Shown here in pieces: positions 35,522 through 44,800 of a DNA stretch of 64,000 bases (its first letter is position 1; every line of letters begins with the position of its first letter). The stretch spans positions 1 to 64,000 of the forward strand of contig MU839084.1 in the NCBI GenBank assembly GCA_030685235.1, given 5' to 3'. Origin of the DNA: Copromyces sp. CBS 386.78. Taxonomy: Eukaryota; Ascomycota; Sordariomycetes; Sordariales; Sordariaceae. The notes beneath the pieces are model-generated. The model saw only the letters and a program-made list of their open reading frames with translations. It ran no database searches and was not told the origin of the DNA. Position numbers and translations under genes: made by a program.

Positions 35522-36915
35522 ACGACAGCAGGAGTCACCCTCCCAGGATCCCGAAGAGAGCAGTGACAGCGGCATGCTAGAGATGAAGGGCGGCGGCGGC
35601 GCCGGTCCCGACCTCAGCGAAGCCGAACTCGAACAAAGCATGCTCCGCCCCTTTGGCACCCACCTTAAGTTCCAATTCATGGAAGGCTCCGGCAAGTTCA
35701 CGTGCAAGATCTTCTTCGCGGAGCAATTCGACGCTTTACGACGCAAGTGCGGCGTCGGCGATCGCATTATCGAGTCCTTGTCTCGCTGTCTCAAATGGGA
35801 CTCCAAAGGCGGCAAGACCAAATCGGTCTTCCTCAAGACGCTCGACGACCGACTAGTGATGAAGTCCCTTTCCCCCATTGAGACCTCGGCCTTCCTCGGT
35901 TTCGCTCCGGTATACTTTGAGTTCATGGCCCAAGCCCTTTTTCACGATTTACCTTCGGTCATCGCCAAGATGCTCGGTTTCTTCCAAGTAATCATCAAGA
36001 ACCCTCTCACCAACACCGAAGTCAAACTGGATCTCTTACTCATGGAAAATTTGTTTTATGACCGCTCCCCAACCCGCACCTTCGATTTAAAGGGCTCGAT
36101 GCGCAACCGCAAAATCCAATCAACCGGCGAACAAAACGAAGTCTTGCTGGATGAAAACATGGTCGAGTACATCTGGGAATCCCCGCTCTTCGCCCGCGAA
36201 CATTCCAAACGTTTACTTAGGGCATCCGTCTGGAACGACACTTTGTTTTTAGCGAGGCAAAACGTGATGGATTACTCGTTGATGATCGCCGTCGACGAAA
36301 ACAAAAAGGAACTGGTGGTGGGTATCATCGATTGCATCCGCACGTGGACGTGGGATAAGCGGCTCGAGAGCTGGATCAAAGACCGCGGGTTCGCGGGCGG
36401 GGGGAGGAATCGGCCGACGGTCACCAGTCCGAAGGAGTATAAGAGTCGGTTTAGAGAGGCTATGGCTAGGTATGTACTCACTGGTCCTGCGAGGTTTACG
36501 TGTTTGGTTGTGTTGTCAAGAAGTGGGGGGTTGGTTTTGTTGAGGGCTTGAATGATTGGGTGTTGATGTTGGTGTTCATGGGGCGAGGGGATGAGCGGGT
36601 GGTTGATGACCAATGATGACCATGATGATGATTCCCCTTCATTTCAACGGAACAATGGCTGACACATTCTTGGATACCTTTTTTTCCTTTTGGCATCATT
36701 ACAGATATATCCTCCAAGCACCCAATTGCTGGCATCACTTTGGTACTGGCCCATCTGGTACTCCTTCTTTAAGGGCTGTTGGGCCTGCTCCTGGTTCTGC
36801 TCCTAGGACGACTAGGTCCGTGGCGGGGGATGTTAGTGTTCCTACTCCGTCGGCGTCGGTAAGGGGACCGTCGATAAGAGAATCGGTCAGGGGGTCGGTG
36901 AGGGGGATGGAATGA
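28896..36915 (+). CDS. fab1: 1-phosphatidylinositol-3-phosphate 5-kinase FAB1 (PIKfyve), two exons
   Basis: Phosphorylates PtdIns3P to PtdIns(3,5)P2 on vacuole and endosome membranes, controlling vacuole size and membrane recycling. Exon 1 is 28896-36469 and exon 2 is 36705-36915. The 235-bp intron starts GTATGT and ends TTACAG, rejoining AMAR to YILQAP, giving 2,594 aa. Domains in order: a disordered Ser/Pro-rich N-terminus with four SPFDAK-like repeats (residues 167-190); FYVE zinc finger (about 465-525) with CFACGSPF and the PtdIns3P-binding RKHHCR motif; chaperonin-like TCP1 domain (about 905-1,105); Fab1-specific Cys-rich region (about 1,330-1,540); a long acidic linker with a polyQ tract (about 2,180-2,205); and the PIP kinase domain (about 2,245-2,535) with FDLKGSMRNR, MDYSLMI and IIDCIRTWTWDK. 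The catalytic motifs look intact. The ATG follows a good CCGCG context. Confidence 0.96.
29394..29465 (+). repeat. 18-bp in-frame tandem repeat in FAB1 (SPF[DE]AK x4)
   Basis: Four 18-bp units encode SPFDAK, SPFDAK, SPFEAK and SPFEPR in the disordered N-terminal part. Units differ mostly at third codon positions, so the duplication is not very recent. Confidence 0.85.
35442..35523 (+). repeat. CAG/CAA repeat encoding a polyglutamine tract in FAB1
   Basis: A run of about fourteen uninterrupted CAG codons (from about 35,480) is preceded by shorter CAA/CAG runs and AQK/KE interruptions. It lies in the linker just before the kinase domain and is likely to vary in length between strains. Confidence 0.9.
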
Positions 36916-37440
36916 ATGGATGATAAGGTGGCTAGTTGAGATGTAGAGTGGGAGGATGATGGGGAGGAAGAGAGTATGTCTCTTATTGCGCGTTCCGTTT
37001 TTCGTCCTTTTACAGCATTGTTATTGTCAGTATTTTCCAAGGACGTAGAGAATGAAAAGGGGAAATACCTAGTCATTGGTGATCTGAACGCTAGCACGCA
37101 AGGGTGAACACCTATGTATTGGGAAATTTTCGGCGCTCGGCAACTTTCTCATCCCGCTCCGGCCTCCGGGACATTTGGATCCGGCCCTCCGATTATTTAG
37201 TGGATCTGCTCTCCGTAAGTGGGGACAGTCTTCGGCCTCGGCAAGCTTTAAGCTCAAGGTGAAGTTGCGCGGTATCCCCGCCGTATGGTCCGTGCCTCAT
37301 CTGGCGCTAACAAACTGAAGTGCTCGGAGATCCGCTTCCCGCCGCTCGGTTTCGGGCCTCGGGACTCGGATCTCACTTCTGGTAACAAAAGTTCCCGCTC
37401 GTTTCTTCTTCTTTCTTCTGTGTTTCCCCAAAGTGCCTTA
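36916..37440. other. Intergenic DNA downstream of FAB1
   Basis: This contains the FAB1 3' untranslated region. No further gene is seen, and short overlapping frames on both strands lack any recognisable product. Confidence 0.5.
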
Positions 37441-38269
37441 CAGGGCGTGTTTGGTTCAACCATCAAAACAAAAGTTTGTATGGGGAAATTACCCCTGTCA
37501 GCCAACACATTGCAAATCGTAAGATAGATCCGGCGTCGGACCTCCTTTACCCCCTGTAACCCCCCTGTAACCCCCTGTAGGGTATATGCACTAGGCTCTT
37601 GGCCGTACCTCCCCTGTATGCGCCGTGCATGTGCTTGCATGAGGTCTTATCAACTTCCTAATCCGGTATAGTGATAGTTTATTCTGTTGGTTTCTGGGCG
37701 CGTTTGGTTCAACCAACAACTTTTCTATCTGTTTTTGACAAGGGTAGAGGAGGGTACAAAGCGTCAGTTGCGTACCGTGGATGGCGCTTTGTACCCTCCT
37801 CTACCCCTGTTAACTAATAAAACGCTCTATCTTCATGGTCCAACCCGTGAAGATAGAAACCAATAGAATGAACTATTACTATACCGGATTAGGAAGCTAA
37901 TACGACCTTATGCAAGCACATGCACGGCGCATACAGGGGAGGTACGGCTAAGAGTCTGGTGCAGGAAGCTTATAGGGGGGTATAGGGGGGTTATAGGGGG
38001 TAAAGGAGGTCCGACGCCGGATCTATCTTACGATTTGCAATGTATTGGCTAATAGGGATAATTTCCCCATATAAACTTTTGTTTTGTTGGTTGAACCAAA
38101 CACGCCCTCTATATTCACGGGTTGGACCATGAAGATAGAGCGTTTTGTTGGTTGACAGGGGTAGAGGATGGTACAAAGCGCTATCTACAGGCTGCAGATG
38201 GCACTTTGTACCCTCCTCTACCCCTGTTGAAAACAGATGGAAAAGTTGTTGGTTGAACCAAACGCGCCC
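37441..38269. mobile_element. Non-autonomous inverted-repeat element with interleaved A-B-A'-B' structure
   Basis: Segment A (37441-37695) is repeated in inverted orientation as A' (37855-38109), both 255 bp. Segment B (37696-37854) is repeated inverted as B' (38110-38269). A and B each begin, and A' and B' each end, with the same terminal motif, GGGCGYGTTTGGTTCAACCA in consensus, so four element ends lie in 830 bp. The A...A' unit starts CAGGGCG and is flanked by TA on both sides (37439-37440 and 38110-38111), the target choice of Tc1/mariner-type transposases. No coding capacity is visible. Arms differ by scattered substitutions and the sequence is not AT-biased, so it has mostly escaped RIP. 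Confidence 0.8.
37742..37806. repeat. Perfect 22-bp hairpin inside segment B
   Basis: GGGTAGAGGAGGGTACAAAGCG (37742-37763) is exactly complementary to 37785-37806, with a 21-nt loop. A diverged version of the same hairpin is in B' (about 38160-38225). Confidence 0.9.
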
Positions 38270-40072
38270 ACAGTGGCGTTCTATTTTTTTGTAGTGGGTA
38301 GGTGGATGGCAGTTGTGTCGAGGTCGTGCCTGCAGTGCCTGAGCTTATCTCTAGCTTGGCATCAGCGCAGCGGCTTGGCTCGGCAGCTTGCGGTGTTGCC
38401 CCGCTTTTTCGTTCGGAGAGGGTTGCACAAAGCTGAGAGCTCGCTGGCAGTGGCCGCATGGGCGATGGCTGGCTTGTGATTGATCACTGAAATTCCAGCG
38501 CGCTTGCGGCGGTGGCGGCATCGGGCGGCGGGTCGGACAGTGATGATCATGTTTTGGGACTTTTATCTCTGGTCAATCATTGTCTGTCGTTTCAAAAGCT
38601 GATCTTCCATCCCTACCGAACCGAACAACATTGACAACAACTTATCATTTGCGTAGGGGCTGTTTCTGAAAGCTTGTTTGAATCCTCCGCGCGCCCCCGC
38701 GCTTGCGCAAGGCACAATGAAGTGTGCCAAGAGATCTTGATCTTGGTCTTGGAATCTCATGGCACTCTAGTAAGCAAGATCGACGACAGCACCTCGGAGT
38801 CGGGTGTTATACCGCTTTTGCCTGCTTTGGCCGACGACAGATGGGACAGCACCTATGTCAGATGTGGCGGTAAATGAAGCACACAATGGCACAGAACCGG
38901 GCAGCATCGCATCTTCTGTGCAAAGCTAAGGTAGGCAGGCACGCTGGTATTTTTGGAGCAAATATCCCTGGCTCTTGGATGTATCAACACACAGTTCCGG
39001 CGTTGATGATCTACAGCTCCTGTGCCTTTGCTTATCCGTTAGATTTACCGACATATCCAAGATTAGGTGGGTTGCGATCCAAGATTCATGGCAGAAGAGG
39101 CTGGGTGCGGGCTTCTGCGCATGCGAACGGACGCAATGTTGCAGTCCCTTTGATTTCCGACCAGGAGGATCTGTATCAGACCATTTCCATTCTCAATCAC
39201 AGCACCTCACGCAATCAGTAAAAACTATGCGTTGTTCCTTTACGAGAGGACGAGTTATTATGAGATGTGCAAAAACCAATGCCGATGATCTACAACAACG
39301 GCGCAACCCCTTGATGCAGATCTCAGTGGAGCCTCCGTCCCATGATCTACCGAAAAACAAAGACCAACGAGGAACAACACCCAGAGCACACCGTTGTTTT
39401 TCTTTCTTTCTCCTTTTCACATGCCCTTACCGCTCCTTCCGTTTGTCTTCTTTTCGCATATCCTTTCGTCCATCAAGGTCCCCTAACTTTCAAACCATTG
39501 TCTATTTACCCCTCTTCGCCAAGTCCCAAACTGTTTTGCCAAGCCCAAGATCTAACGCCCTCCTGTCGTGCGAAAAACTGAGTGAGACTGGCAATCTTGC
39601 ACCGACGGTATGAGATTTTTTGGGCAAGGGTCGGGCAGCTGATGCGGCCCGCGTGGTCTGTGAAAGTTGTTCCTGCCGTGGGGGTTTATTCAAAAGCGAC
39701 TGGCGGATCGCAGGTGAAGACGACGGCAAGTCAGGAGTCAGATGTACCTGTAGTGTAGACAAAATAAAGTTTCGAGAGCTTATCGCAATCGGGGAAATAA
39801 AGACGTAGCCGGTGCGCCAGAAGGCAAGGATACCTATGCTGGCAAAATTGTTAGGCGCCAAGACCAAGGTTATGGCTTCAACGAACCCTTATCGACTGCA
39901 ATTCTTTTTCATCGACGAGAGTGATGGGACCGAAACAAAACAAACAAGCAATGTTTCTCCATTGTTTCTGTACACGGATTGAATCCCATTCGTTGGTGAA
40001 ACCCACCATCCGGCAATTCAGGTGCAATGCTGCCTGCAATGGTGTGCTTCAGCGAGAACCTCAAATGGTCTA
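38270..40072. other. Intergenic DNA, no supported gene
   Basis: Normal composition. A pyrimidine-rich stretch (39,390-39,600) resembles a fungal promoter or leader but no credible coding frame follows it on either strand. Confidence 0.45.
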
Positions 40073-40346
40073 CCGTAAAAACTCGACAAACTGGCAAACC
40101 GCTTTCCCTGTTTCTGTGCAGGGCATATGGCAGAAATCTGCCAGGAAGAAGCCCAGTCAGCCAACATACACCAGCAAATGTATCTGCCCAGTTAGTGAAA
40201 ACTGAAGGACATTGCCCTCGACGTTAACTTACACACATTCGAAGGCACAGTGGCCGACCTGATCCTGCCAGCTCCCTGTACAGATATGCCATATACCCTG
40301 CACAGAAACAGGGAAAGCGGTTTGCCAGTTTGTCGAGTTTTTACGG
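40073..40346. mobile_element. TA-flanked MITE with 60-bp terminal inverted repeats
   Basis: A 274-bp element lies between TA dinucleotides (40071-40072 and 40347-40348). Its first 60 bp are the inverted complement of its last 60 bp with one mismatch; each end reads CCGTAAAAACTCGACAAACT inward. TA duplication plus simple inverted termini and no coding capacity indicate a miniature derivative of a Tc1/mariner or Fot1/pogo family element. Near-perfect arms and absence of RIP suggest a young or single-copy insertion. Confidence 0.88.
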
Positions 40347-40479
40347 TAGTTGGATCAAACCACGGACGTCATGGGTGGAGAACTTCATGTGGATGACAAG
40401 CGCTGAAAAAAAAGCGAGGGGAAAAAAAATACGAGATGAACAGCGAGGTGGGGGGGGACAGCCAAGCAGTTGGTCAGGT

Positions 40480-40502
40480 GAGAGAAAGAGAGAGAGAGAG
40501 AG
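40480..40502. repeat. (GA)n microsatellite
   Basis: A short GA/AGA dinucleotide tract in intergenic DNA. Confidence 0.85.
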
Positions 40503-41000
40503 ACCAAACGGTTCAAGTTTTACCGCCTAAGTTGCCTGAAACTGTTTTGTTCAGACATCGTGCCATGCCAGCTCACAAACAACGACGATAGGGACGAGGA
40601 AAGCAGAAACAAACGAGTTCTCATTTGAAAATTGGTATACTACACTACTAGGTGGGTAGTATCCCCATGTTGATCGCCCCTTCCTCAGCGCATACATCCC
40701 AGAAAAAAACACCCATGTGCCTGGCTGGTCCCCTTGCCCCTTCCCTTCCTTCCCCAAAACTGCCAAGGAAGAAAAAAAAACACACATCCATGATCCCGTC
40801 CATCCCTCCCTTGTCCACCTGAAAGGACACCTCGGGCCACAACTCCTTATCGCGAGAGTGAGGAGAAAAAATAATAATCCACAGCGCCTTTCCAACGCTC
40901 CATCCCGGGTGGAGCGTAACCAATCGCAAAAAATGCCGTCAGAGGGATGCGAAAAAAAAGAAAAAAGAGAAAACCGAGAAGCGCCGTTTGGAAGCCCTTT

Positions 41001-41028
41001 GTGTGTGTGTGTGTGTGTGTGTGTGTGG
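41001..41028. repeat. (TG)n microsatellite
   Basis: Thirteen or so uninterrupted TG dinucleotides between two A/T-rich flanks. An unmutated TpG run contrasts with the RIP blocks and is likely polymorphic. Confidence 0.9.
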
Positions 41029-41306
41029 TATGAGAATAATCCAGGTTTTGCCATTTTCGCCCAAAAGAGGTGGAATTTCTATCCGTCGCCGAAATAGCAG
41101 GTCGTTGTTGTTGTCGTCCCCATGTCGCTGCCGGGGGGATTCAATGCCACCATGGCCTGGAGCTGAAGGTATATGATAAAGAAACGTATCGTGCAGCAAG
41201 GTGCCGTGCTTGCCTATTTTATCGCTTGGAAAAATGACTGAATGACAGGAATCGATGGGCAAAGTAAGTGCCGACCACCAAAGAAAGTTGAGTGGTGCGA
41301 TCCTTT

Positions 41307-41576
41307 TTAGTGGTTCCTGAGGAAGCGGAGTCCGGCAACGGTGGAAGACTCGCTGCTGACGCTGGAGGTGCGGCGCTTGAGGGCCTCGGCGGCGGAGTCG
41401 CCCTCTACTTGCTTGACGCTCTCAGTAGGAGACTCGAGAGCAACCTCATCGGCGGAAGCGTCCTTGGGCTTCTGCTCGGCGCTAGAGATGATGGGAGCCA
41501 AGGTGAGGAAGGTCGAGGGACGACGAGGGCGAAGACGCTGGCTCATGGAGCGGGTATCCTGAGGAGTGGAAGACAT
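41307..41576 (-). CDS. Small Ser/Thr-rich conserved-looking hypothetical protein, 89 aa
   Basis: An intronless frame encodes 89 aa with no signal peptide, membrane segment or catalytic motif that I can identify. It begins MSSTPQDTRSMSQRLRPRRP and ends GLRFLRNH. An Arg-rich basic N-terminal third is followed by an acidic and then a Ser/Thr-rich segment. The frame is open upstream to 41,831, but I chose the ATG at 41,576 because its context (GCC ATG T) is good and a TATA-like box at 41,808-41,814 would start the transcript downstream of the only other in-frame ATG (near 41,804). The short conserved-looking C-terminal motif resembles tails of small, abundant, often conidiation- or stress-related fungal proteins, from memory only. 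Function unknown. Confidence 0.6.
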   Translation of the reverse strand: MSSTPQDTRSMSQRLRPRRPSTFLTLAPIISSAEQKPKDASADEVALESPTESVKQVEGDSAAEALKRRTSSVSSESSTVAGLRFLRNH

Positions 41577-41807
41577 GGCTGGTGATTTGGAGAGTGATTC
41601 GAAGACCGTGAAAGGTGGTGCTTTTTTGTGGCTGGGAAGGCCGCTGGTGGTTGCGATAGTTGAATGAGGGAGTGAGATTGGTCTGAAGCGAAGTGTCTGG
41701 GAAACCGTGATGAGGAGGAAAAAGTAGAAGGGATTGGGGTTGAAATAGAGATGGGAAGGAGGAGCTCTGGAGAAAGGAACGGGGGTTCCATGGAGACGGG
41801 GCATGCC

Positions 41808-41814
41808 CTTATAT
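41808..41814 (-). promoter_or_regulatory. TATA-like box for the 89-aa gene
   Basis: TATAAGG on the minus strand lies about 232 bp upstream of the chosen start codon. A transcript starting about 30 bp downstream would have a leader of about 200 nt. Confidence 0.4.
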
Positions 41815-41831
41815 CCTGACTCGAGCAACAC

Positions 41832-44800
41832 CTGGCCGACCTGCTTACCAACCGCAAGGCAGGTGCAAGCTGCAAATCATTGCTTTTTCTTTTCTGTGCT
41901 CCGCACTTGAACTCACATGAACAAGGTGGTCGGAAAGAGCGCCAGTGTTCCCCCAACTAACGCCAAATTTCTCCAACCCATGAGACGACTGCCTGCCAAG
42001 CCTTATCTGCAACGATGCTGCAAGAGCACACACCTCTGCCTCGAGCTAAAACCTCCATGACGCATGATTGGATTGACCAAAGCGAGTTACCCGCTCGCCG
42101 GAGCTCGATGGCGCCAGGTCAGAGAATCAACACACGTGGGATTGTCATTGGCTTGGGGCAGAGCGGGATGGAGGCGTGAATGAGGGGTTCAAAGCCTTTG
42201 CTATCCGCAAAGCTGACAACGACGGAGAGACGCTGGCAAGCGGTGCGAACTGGCCAGTCTGGAGTCTGGGGGGGGAAGGGAAACGCTTGCGAAGTGGGCG
42301 AGGGAAGGTCGACGTCAACAAATGCCCTGTAAGGCAGCGGTAGCTCGGCGGCTTGCGCACCTGCCCGTAGACCGGTGGAATGATGGCAGACTGGAACAAG
42401 GCCATCGCGGCCGAAATGAGAATAGACTTTGATACTCACCAGGGGTAGCCTATAAAATGTGGAGCAATGAGCGGCTCTTTGGCAGGTCTGGGCGGTCTTT
42501 CCGACACGCCGTTCTCCAATTGACCGGGCCTCGGCTGGCCTTGATTGGTCGCCGGCTAAAACCCGTCGAAGATATCTCGGAAGATGTTGCGACTGTCACT
42601 TGACATCCGGGATTTCGGGGGTTGTGGGGCGCGGGGAAAGCTGGAGCTCAACCACGCAAGTCTGGGGTAATGGATCCCAAAACGGGCCACCTCAACCGGA
42701 GCCAGCCGCTCAAGGGCACGATGAAAGGTCTGGAGGGCGAAAGACACTCGATTCAAGGGACATGCCGACCACCAATTGCGTCACAGGTTCAACTTTCTTT
42801 AGGGCGTCTTGACCTTTGCGGAACCCTAACACGTTATTTTGATGGCGTGCCTTGCCCTGTCTTGTGCTTCCCCTAGTCCGCGTTAGCATCACGCCAGGGA
42901 GCATGTGATCCAAGAAAGAGGCAAAGAAAATGCTGTCCAAGAATAAAATGTCAGGATGGGAACTCCGAGGGTAGCCGTGGTCGCTACACCGTCTCACGAA
43001 ACAAATAAGATTCATCCACTGAACAGCGTATCTTTTTTCCTCTTTCAAACTTTTGGGGTAAGGATCCGGCAAGGGAAAGTGGTGTGAGTGGATGGAAGTA
43101 TGCAACTTACGTGTCGATTGTGTTGCATTGCCAGAGTCCCTAACGCCGGCAGCATTGCTCCAATCATGTAAGCTTGTGAATGTAAAAAGTACATGCCGCC
43201 TTTCGGATGAAAGGATCTTATCCTAACTATTGAGGTCCAAACCATATAGACGTTCACTTCATAAACGCCCAGAACATAGCGTCCGCATGGTTGCTTTGGA
43301 ATCAAGATTGACGCAGTCGACTTTTCGAAAAGTTGAAATTATGTGTGCGGGCCGACCCTGTTTATAGCTGATCAAGATGGGCTTGTTGGTCCGGCAACTC
43401 TTCTGTCACTGAACTGATAGACTGTTTCCTCTGTGTAAAGAGGGACAGGGACAAGTACAGATGCCGGCCTACACGCAAGTAACGTGGCCCCTGAGGAGGA
43501 TATATCATATCGCACCGTTCCATTACGATTAGAGACACCCGCAAATTAGACCACGAATGAAGGTGCGTACCGAGGCCTTCAGATACATGCCTGTAATCGA
43601 CCCGGGCCGATGCGTTCTATGAAAGCTTCCCAACGGTCCTGTTGGTGTGCTTCGTTAGGGGCCTAGCGTGACTCCTATCACCAACAATCGACTGGGCTAG
43701 GATATTCTTGCACCTGGCACACGCATACGAGCCTGTACCCAGTTGGTGAAGCTCTACCACTATCCCATGGAGAGTTCCGCCCACTTCTGCGGCACCTCCT
43801 CCGGTATTGGGGAGTTCTGATACCCTTGCTCAACCGCCGAGATCGCTGGAAAGTGATAATAATCGAGGATGTGAAGAGAAATGGCCGGATACGTTTGCTG
43901 TGTGAACTGTGCCCGGGTGCTTCCAACTTGATTCCGATGTCACAAGGGTAAGACGGCGTGGTCCCATCGGTGTCTCCTGCATGTCGTATTTGTGATTAGA
44001 GCTGGGCAAAGGTAATATCACCACAGCTGGGTTGGTGCAGAGAGGTTGTGCCAATCGGACCATCACAGTCGACACGCGGCAGAGGGGGATGCCGTGCTAG
44101 GGAACCATATTCGGCAGGAGCATGTTGTGAACCGGAGCCTGTGATACAGTCAAAGAACGATGCTACCCATCATTACCAGCCGGCCTTGAACAGTGTGGTG
44201 AAAAGCAATGGTTCCCAACCACAGCCAGAGCCCAGGTACGGTCGACTGTCCGGTCAGGGGCCGGGTACAGTGACTGTTGGGACCTATCTCCTCTTAGGGT
44301 ACAGATAAGCGCGAGTCAGTCTCCATTAGGTAGGAGACAATATCGATTCATCACAGAAGTGGTCATAGAGGTGGTAGATGCCAGTGAAGTCGGGTATAGG
44401 CTAAGCAGTTGGTCAGTACACAGCAGGTGGAAGATATCCAAGCGATAGAGTTGAGTTGTTGATGGTGCTTACCGATAGCATGGTTCTGGCGGCTATTCGT
44501 TCATGTGATTGGCAGATCGGGCGCCGTCACAGACATAGTCGCCAACACGCGGATATAAAGCGCAGTGAACGGTGGATAACCACCCAAAGTCGCTAATTTA
44601 CCAGCAGTGTTGTTGGTTTTCTTCGCTTTCCCCCTATGCCGGAACATGTTCAGTTACATGCCGGCCCTCGCTTCTTTGAACGCCAAGAGCCGCGAACAGC
44701 CGATGGATGAACCAACAGTGTCCCTTTAAGTTCGTCGTCTATATTGCATACCACAGATCCCACGGGCTAGCGACGTGGTCTCCTGTCTTGGATGGTCCGT

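Noticed and set aside
35396..35926. 176-codon minus-strand frame rich in Cys
   Set aside because: The Cys run is the antisense reading of the FAB1 CAG repeat.
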